A stretch of 64,000 nucleotides of DNA from the NCBI GenBank assembly GCA_023053575.1, contig JAKZAP010000021.1, positions 7,619,212 to 7,683,211 on the forward strand, written 5' to 3'. Both the position numbers and the translations under genes were made by a program. Positions within the stretch are counted from its first letter, which is position 1. Every line of letters starts with the position of its first letter. The notes beneath the pieces were generated by a model that did not search any database, was not told the DNA's origin, and saw only the letters and a list, made by a program, of their open reading frames with translations. The stretch is from Branchinecta lynchi. Taxonomy: Eukaryota; Arthropoda; Branchiopoda; Anostraca; Branchinectidae. This document shows positions 52,401 to 61,400 of the stretch, in pieces.

Positions 52401-55400
52401 CAGTCGTTTTTTTTCTCAATAACAGTCGTTTTTATCTGCAAAAACGGTCGGTAAAAATGACCAGGCAGTCGGTAAATACCTGCCTCCCCCCCCCCCCCAA
52501 ATATTTTGGTTAGTGACGCCTCTGATAATGACCTTCGTAATGATTTCTGACCCATTTTCCACCGCAACAATGAAATCATAAGACCGTTGCTTTCACTCGT
52601 TTTTCAACCCTGGTACCTCACCTGATCTTCCACAACCGGTATGAACCGGAAAATAATTCCGGTGACTTCCGGCGACAGCCAGGAGGTAGACGGGATCCAC
52701 TGTACTAACTGAGTCAAAGTTTGCAGAGCCAAGGACAACATCGCCTTCCGCTCATCTGTGTACGTAGGGGGTGTGTCTGTCGGTTGACTCTGAGCAATCG
52801 CTTCCAAAACATCTGGATACAAACAGAAATTAGTATCTTTATTTTATTTGCTTATTTTTATATTGTTATATTTATCTGTCTCACGAGTTACGTTTCCGGA
52901 AAATGGAACTACCTACACTGATTTAGCGGCAAAAGAAGGGAACCAGGGGGAGACAAGTTACTAAACTTTAAACTACTCAACTCTAAGAGTGTGTTCCACC
53001 CTACTTACCGTGGTTACTACGCATGGCGTCACAAATTTTGGCTTCTTGGCGTCAAGGCTGGAACGCATTTTTCTATTTTCGCCAAAATGTCACTCCACGG
53101 GGTAATCCAGCCAATCACGTTACAGAGATCCGTAGTTACCACGCTTTCTACGCTCCCGAGCATGGTAAGCCAATAGTTACTATTTCGAGAAGGTTGGAAC
53201 GGTCAGTTGGTCAGTTTGAACGGTCGTTGAATTCCGATATCTCGGCAGTACAGTTGAAAATACTGGAGCTTGTGCAAGGGAGGTCCAGCTAAGACTTGGT
53301 CAGGCCAGCGGTCTCTTCAAGAAGATATGGAAGAGCAAGAAGTTCTCCCTTAGACTCAAGCTGAGACTTTCAACAGTAACGTTCTCACCGTACTTCTGTA
53401 TGGGTCCGAGACGTGGCACCTCAGCCAACAGCAGGAAAAACGTCTTCTAGCCTTTGCAACACCTGCCTTAAGCGGATCTTGAACATACACTGGACAGAAA
53501 GGGTTACAAACCTGGCGATTCGCCAGACGACAGTGCAACCCCTTATTAATGGAGTCATCAAGATCGCCGCTGGAGGTATCTGGGTCATACCATCAGGATG
53601 GGAAGCACCAGACTCCCCAAAGCTATCCTGCAGTGGCGTCCGGAGCGATCCAGACGAAGAGGGCGACCGAAGAACACTCTTCGCCGTACACCAGTCCGAT
53701 CTTCAGAATATCAACGCGTCTATCCAGCCCGAATGGGAAGATGTATGGGCAGCGGCCCTTATGAGAGACGACTGGCAGCTCTTCTTGGATGCCCTAAGCG
53801 CCTCTGGAGGTGCAGGAGGAACTAAGGTCTAAGGAAGGTAAGGAACGGTCAGCGTAGTAACTTTTCGTGAGGTTGGAACGGAAATAGTAACTAATAGTTA
53901 GAAGATGGAACACGCTCTAAATGACGAAGAGGGCGACCAAAAGACGAAAGAGGGCGACCGAAGAACACCCTTCGCCGTACACAGTCCGATCTTCAGAATA
54001 TCAACGCGTCTATCCAGCCCGAATGGGAAGATGTATGGGCAGCGGCCCTTATGAGAGACGACTGGCAGCTCTTCTTGGATGCCCTAAGCGCCTCTGGAGG
54101 TCCAGGAGGAACTAAGGTCTAAGGAAGGTAAGGGACGGTCAGCGTAGTAACTTTTCGTGAGGTTGGAACGGAAATAGTAACTAATAGTTAGAAGGTGGAA
54201 CACGCTCTAAATGTCTCCCCTCCCTCTGCTTCCGCCTGCCAATCACGGACAAGAGGTCACTCCCGGAAGGTGTTAGGATGGTCCTGCTCTACTCATGTGT
54301 GCGCCAACACTTCTTCACCAATCGAGCCGGTCCTTTGTGGAATCGCCTGTCCGAAACAACCGGCACCAGCGAAACATCAGAGGGGTTCAAAAGGTGGCTC
54401 GAAAAAAAAACTGGCGCGCGCCACCGTGAGAGAAGATTGGAGCACCCTTGAAGCCGTAACTTGGAAATAGTCATCATAATGAACTGCAAAATATTCATCG
54501 CAATACTACACCATTGTTGCCTGTAGGTAGAATTTAAGGCATCTTGGGGTAGATTGGGTGAAGGTATGTGCACGTATGTGACATGCCAGCGGGAGACTCC
54601 AGCGATCATTCCCAGAAGATCTAAATAATCTTTGTGTCCGATTTTGCTAAAGAGACAGTAGCTGGAAATTTTTGGCAAGAGGGAAAAAATTACCAAGAGG
54701 TTCCGAAATATCGATTGTTTGTTTAACTTCCGTCTTTAGAAATTTCTAGTAAAGCCAAGGTGCGACTGCATACACCAAGGAAATAATTGAGGTAGTATCA
54801 TTTTTTTGCTATCTTCAGAATATGAAGTTATCAGAGCCAGCTCTGGTGAACGGTTGAATGAGTTTCAGTAGGGACGTCGCTGGTGTTGCTAGTGTCGCTG
54901 TATTCGAGTGTGTGACACTTTTGTCAAGTCTTGGCGCTACTCCCTAGTGTTACTTTGCACAAGTAAAATTATTTTCCTCTACAATCCCTATACTCTAAAT
55001 CCTTTCGGTGGAGCGGAGGCAACCTTGCACACGTCCACGCAGAAGGAAACAAACGACCGAACTGCTATGTTGCCAGAAGTCATACAGTCCATAAGTAAAG
55101 CTATGTCGTTTGCAAGTTTGTTCCTTCCCCGACGCTGAACCTGAAGATCGACAGCCTGACGAGGACCCTTGCCAAGAAGGTCCGAAATATCGCTGCTAAA
55201 GCATCGTAGCTGACGTATCCGTTTCATGCATTATTTGAATACGTGCAGCACGATCTGACAAATCCGGATACGGCTAATCTGCAACCAGTAGCTATGAAAG
55301 ACGCCATCTGAATTCACAGCACGAATGGCATACTATACTTGTCTGGATTAACAGCAATTTCATCAATTTTGTTTCTGTTCTTTTCTTTTTATTTTCTCTG

Positions 55401-58400
55401 GTGCTCTGCCTTTTACTCTTGTCCCTTGTGACCGGTTAACACAGTACTACACGTCTAAGCCGACTCGCCTATGAAGAAAAGCTAGATTAAAAGAAAAAAA
55501 GTTTGTGTGATCCCATAACCTGAAACCCTCCACCACCCCCGAAACAGGGCTACGGAACCCATCTACGAACCTGACCGTAATTTCACTCAAACGATCCCCA
55601 CACCAAGTTTGAAAAATGTATCTGAACCCCTGCAAAAGATATCATGGTAACAGACGGATGTGAACAAACTTCCCGACGTCATAGCTTTCCCGTCACTAAC
55701 GTACTGAGATCCTAAAACGAATGCTTACCTTTCAGTAAGTTGGAAACCCTTGGCACATACTGGATAAAATTATGAAGCAGTTCTTTCTTCCTTTCAAAGG
55801 TGACATTTTCTCGGTTTGAACTGAATTCGTCAACAGTGGACTTCAGGAACAGAATACCAAGCAGGGAGTTATTAGAGTCAAAACATAGCTGAAAAATATA
55901 ATACGACTTAGTCGTAGCTAACGAATAACTGGGCGATAGCACGGGTACCTTCATTAAATGAATGAATGAAGTTGATTTTCCATTTTTAAGACAAAGGTCA
56001 CAAATGGAGTATGAAAAAAAAACAAGAACACACAAGATGTAACACATAGATTTTGATACTCTTATTTACAAAGGGGCAACATAGCCCTAAACAAAGTGTG
56101 GCTAATCAAGCGAACGAATAAAACCTGCAATTCACTGAGATACTGCAATAAATGGATCGGTGACATTATACTTTGCCGACAACCTAGAATTACGGGCCCA
56201 CATGTAGTCCTAGAAGATATTTGCAATACCTATAAATGAGGAACGAATACATTTTTATCTTTCGTAGTCAGTGTCCAGAACGACGACGGCGCTAGTATGG
56301 TGGCCAAATGGCCGCCAAGACTGGTGAACTCCCATCCGACCTCTAAGTTAACCGTATGGTAATGGTAAAGGTCGCTCACGTTTACTTTAGATCTTCCTGT
56401 GCCACCAGATGCACCCGGCAGGACCGTCACTATGGGGGGTGGGGTCACTCCCCCCCCCCCCCCATAAGGTCTTCAGAAAGTACTTTCCTCGGGCGAAGCG
56501 CCAGCAAACACAGAAAATATATAAATGTGTATGCTTTTGTCCAGCGTCGGCACATCGAAAATCCTGCAAACGTTTGTCGGCTAAACAAAAAAGAAATCGA
56601 AATGTGCATGCTTTTTGTCGGGCCTCGATATTCTCTGTGGCAAATCGGGTTCTTTTTGTACATAAAGAATATAGAATAAATAAAATTTGTCTGCTTTTGT
56701 CGGTCGTCGTCGTCGTCGACTTCGGGTTCTTTTTATATGCAAAAAATAAAATCCAGCAAATATCTGTCGGGCTAAACACAGAAGAAATCGAATTCTCCAT
56801 GCTTTTTTCGGGCCCCCGTATAGAGAGATTGCACCCTACCTGACGAAAACGGATATCGCTACACCATCATCACGGGAACGTAATAAAAAAAAATCACATT
56901 GGGAGGTATAGGACTTTCAGCTTTGAAATTCAATTATCGGTGTTTGACCGTCATTCTGAGCCAGGGACTTGCAGGAAGGTTAATTGGGCTATTCCTTAAT
57001 CGTATAATTCTATTTTCTCAAAAGAGTTTCCAAGGAAGTAAGAGCTTGAAGGCTTCAAAGTTTGAACACAAAAAAAGGAGTCTCGAATTCTATTGGTCAG
57101 CGATGACCCGGAACTGAAAAAATATGTCATATTTGACCAATAGGAAGAGACTCCGTCTTTGTTTACAAACTTTGACGCCTTCAAACTCTGATCAGAAAGA
57201 GCACTCATTTACAAAGGTTATTCCAACAAGAAGGAGCCAGACTAATGATCCTGCAACTTGCTGGTTTAAAGTGGCTATCAAAGGCCAGTAATTTAGTCTA
57301 GAGGTTGAAAGTCCTATACTTCCTAATGTTAAATTTTTTCGTTAGGTTCCCGTCCGTTTTCGTTGGGTATGGTGCAATCTCTCTATTGTCATCGGCATGT
57401 CGGGTTCTTTTTACACATAAGGAATGCAGCAGAGACCTAACCTGTGGAAAATGTAAGCCTCATTCCCTCATTAACAACAAAACCGAAGTCGATCAAAATG
57501 CAGAAAAAAAAAACATTTCCTGTCGTCAGCTCCAATCGTGCAGCAACCGTATCAAAAACAAATCTCAGCACTAGTTTTTCCATGCAGTGATTATTAAAAG
57601 TAATAGATACTGGCGAGTACTCCATAACAGAAACCTGGAACGAGGTTATTAATCAAATAATGTGTAAACTTTCAGTCCCTTATTAATAAAAAAAACGAAG
57701 TTGATCAATATACAGAAAAAAACCGTTCATCGGCCCAGTCGTGCAGCAAAAACAGCGGTCGTGTCAAAAATTAAATTCCAGGACTAGTTTTTTTCTTTGG
57801 TATTTCAAAGTAATTTGCCCGAATAAGATATTTATAGTCGGTAGAAGCTTCAGTTATCTATTACAGGTTTGTTTCCTTCCCCGACACTGACCCTGAAGAT
57901 TGACAGCCTGACGAGGACCTTTGCCGAGACGGGCCGAAATATCGCTAATTAAGAATCGTAGCTGACGTATCCGTTCTACACATTATTTGAACATATGTTT
58001 CAAAGTCAGCTTGGGCTCAAAGAATATTTATTTGGAGACTACTTTGAACTTCGTAAAACAAACTGAAATGTTTCTACGCGAAAAAAAGGGGCTGTGACGG
58101 CTCGTCGCAGTCCCACTTCTACGGAGAACTTTTTTTGAGGGGGAAATGACAAATTTTGCACCCACCTTTGAAAACTGTTTTGAATTTCGGGTTGAAAGTT
58201 GGGAAGGAAAGTAATGATGTCTTTAGGTGGACGTAAAACCTTAAGAACTTGTGTAGGGAACGTCTAGTCCTTATTTAAAGGACAACTGGACAATAAAACC
58301 ATACTTGAACACACCATGGAGAATGCATTTACAGACATAGCCAGGGAGAGCATTCTTCTCCTGAGCGTGACGTTTTCAAAATAGAGATTTCGTTTCTGGA

Positions 58401-61400
58401 GGTTTGCACACTCCAAGAGTCCAAGAGAAAAAGCGCAATTCATTCAAATCTTGTACAGCGCTGGCCGGATCGTATTGGAACTTCTTCTAGATATACGTTT
58501 CGGCTTAACTGGTTAAAAATATTCCAGAAGAAGGGTTGATTGGAGACATTAGTTCATTTCTAAAACTGTTCCGTACTGAAATAAGGACAGATGCAAAATG
58601 GAGCAAAAATCATAGCTTGGAAACACTATTTCGTATTTGGATTGGATTTTCTTCAGACAATGTTAACGGAAGTCATACAGATAGGGATGATACTTGGTAC
58701 TCTTCATTCAGGTGTCCTTTAAGAAACTTCTTATCTTTATTCCTATCTTTAATCCATTATGACCAAGAGACCGAGTCTAAAGGGTTACATGGAATCCTAA
58801 CAGTGATGTGCCCTCGGGAAAGTGAGCGACGAAAGAAAATCGGGTGCTTATGGCTGAAACTAGGGGGGATTAGGGACGTGTTTTATACTCACCCTAAGAA
58901 TATTATCCAAAAAGTCTGGATATTCGGCAGGCCACGTAAATTTCCCGATATCAACAAGTATCTTCACGTACTTATTCCTCAAGAATGCTGGTGCAGAACT
59001 GTTGGCACAAGCAGCCGAAAGCGAGGATTTAATCTTCTCTCGTTCTGCCAGGGTTAGGTTCGCCCACCTTTTTTGAACGGCATGCTGAAAATAGACACAG
59101 AACAATGAGCCGGTGTCTGACCGAGTGAGTGTTCATAGCACCTATCCGGAACCACAGATTCCAATAGGGGAACGGGAAAGGTTAAAGCACACCTTACACT
59201 ATTTACTGTTTATGTTCCAATATTCTATACTATTTGAATACTGTAGAACTAGGCTCTGCTTTTAACAAGTTATCCGTGGCGTTGACGGTTTTAAGTCTTT
59301 TCCTGGGCCCACTGGCTAGTATCAAAAACTGAATTACGCATCAATAGCAGATATGCGAACACTCTCATAGATTAGATTACATAGTATTACATGCAGCGTT
59401 TCCGTACTACTACCATACTACTCGCAGGCTACAAATTTTTCATCGGGGTTAGACATTTATGTTGACTGGTTGGCTCTTAAGGACGTTGGAAGGCGAAGAA
59501 GAACAGGCACGGCATGTACATTGCTGGAATGCTTTTCCATCCACATTCCTTAAAGAACTCAGCGGAAAATTACTACGCTGGAAAAGGGTTCGAGTGTTGT
59601 TTTCGACGAGCTATTTCGCGACCGTTGGCCATCTCATTATTAGCAGTTTCAATGGCCTCGGCTTTTCCTCTCAGAACATCTCTTCCAATTTCCTTACAGG
59701 TGCTGTCAGAACGGTAACATCTCCAACTGTGAACACAAATCAGCTTAGATCTATTACTGTCCGGTAAATAACACCAGTATGGTTGATCCTTTAATACTAG
59801 CCTGAAAAAGGAAGCTTCATTTTTATCCTCCATCAAATCTAATTCCAGACAGAAAAACAGTTACTGATTAACTTAACAGAGGATTTCAGAAAACAGATGC
59901 ATCTTTTCCTGACTTTAACCATGCCTGATCAAATGGAGTAAACTGACAACTAATCCCTTTCACTGGTCAGAAACACGTCTGATCATTAGTGTATATTGAA
60001 AACTAAACCATAAGTATTTTGCATGATCTGATGTCCGATCAAACGGCCTAGACTGAGAACTAAAGTCGTTTCCCCTCATCCAAAACAATATCTGATTAAA
60101 CAGAGTAGGCTATAGGCCTACTGAGAAACAGACCATAAGTATTTGTTGATCTGACTGGGCTCCATAATCTTTTACACTAACAGTCACAACAGAAGTATGC
60201 TTCTTTGAACATTAGAGCACTGAACAGTGCAATTGTGGACTAACTTGTAAAATGAACACCCAAAACACCCATCCAGGTCTTCTTAGGAGCCCTTAAAGTT
60301 TAATTGAAAAGACAGCTTATTTTTACATATGATATTTGAATAGCCTACACTAAAATATTTTCAATCATCTAAGGGAGTTTGTACTATTTTCTCCAACCGA
60401 ACTACAGTAATATGTCCAGAGTGTGAGCTGCTTACATGACAACCCAAAGTTCATCCAGACGCGGACATTTTGAATTTCAACAAAGGCCTGCCTTTTTAAG
60501 GTTAAAGATGCGACATCGGAAAAGATACGCCTGTAGAAAAGCAGATATGTCTCGCAAGGAATCTGATAAAAAAAAAATTCGGCAATGGCTTACATGTGTA
60601 GTTGGTAAGTATTTCAAGCATGGAGAGACAAACACATATAGATATAAAAGAACAAGTTCATTCGATGACGTCTTATCCGTTTGTTTCGTTGATTTTGTGT
60701 ATATTTCGTTTTCTTTTTTTGTGTTTCTTTACTTATTCCTACTCCACCATATTTACTTCATGTACTGTGTGGGTGATAAATAAATTAAATTAAATTAAAT
60801 CTTTGGATAACGGACACACGAAGTAAAGCATTTTTATCGGGTTTCCAAGCCTGTTTAGGTGAATAGGTGATCTGTTAGTAGACTGTTCGATCACAGCCCT
60901 GTTGGCTTGAATTTTAATTAGCTATTTTGGCTGACTGCAAGATGACTTGGGTTACAACAAGTGGATTAAAATGGCAGTATTCGAAGTTAACTAACATTCA
61001 AAGTAGCTACATTTTTGTAATGCCAATATGTCCACCTTATTGTCAATTATTTCTTGAAAACAGACAAAAACTGTCAAAAAAATGTTAGAGAGCTATGGGA
61101 CTAATGCTCTGAAAGCTGGATAAAAATGAGCGGAGAGCAAACAAATTCATAATCAAGAGATTAAAAATGCTTTGAAAAATAGCGACAGGAATCGAGCGTG
61201 TAGACCGTAACATCAATTCAATTCAATTTAATCTAAAAAATAGATAACGGACAGCCGATGGGTTGTTTTTGCGTCAAAACATAACGTCATAACATAACAA
61301 TCTACAAGTATATACAATTTTGCGACATTTATACCGACGTCTTGAACAGGCAGCACATCCTTGTCGCTAGCAAAAGCTTTACAGGAATCCACGTAAAAGA

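Larger units (their letters stand above)
48710..52524 (+). mobile_element. 3.8-kb hAT-like element, perfect 8-bp TSD, carrying two tandem-repeat elements
   Basis: Starts CAGGGGCGTCACGAATAG and ends TTAGTGACGCCTCTG. ATAATGAC is present at 48702-48709 and 52525-52532, 8 of 8. Its own sequence is only the edges plus 50656-50733 and 52356-52524 (AACAGTCGATTTTT-type interior and a C run), so it was a few-hundred-bp MITE before the two insertions. Confidence 0.9.
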
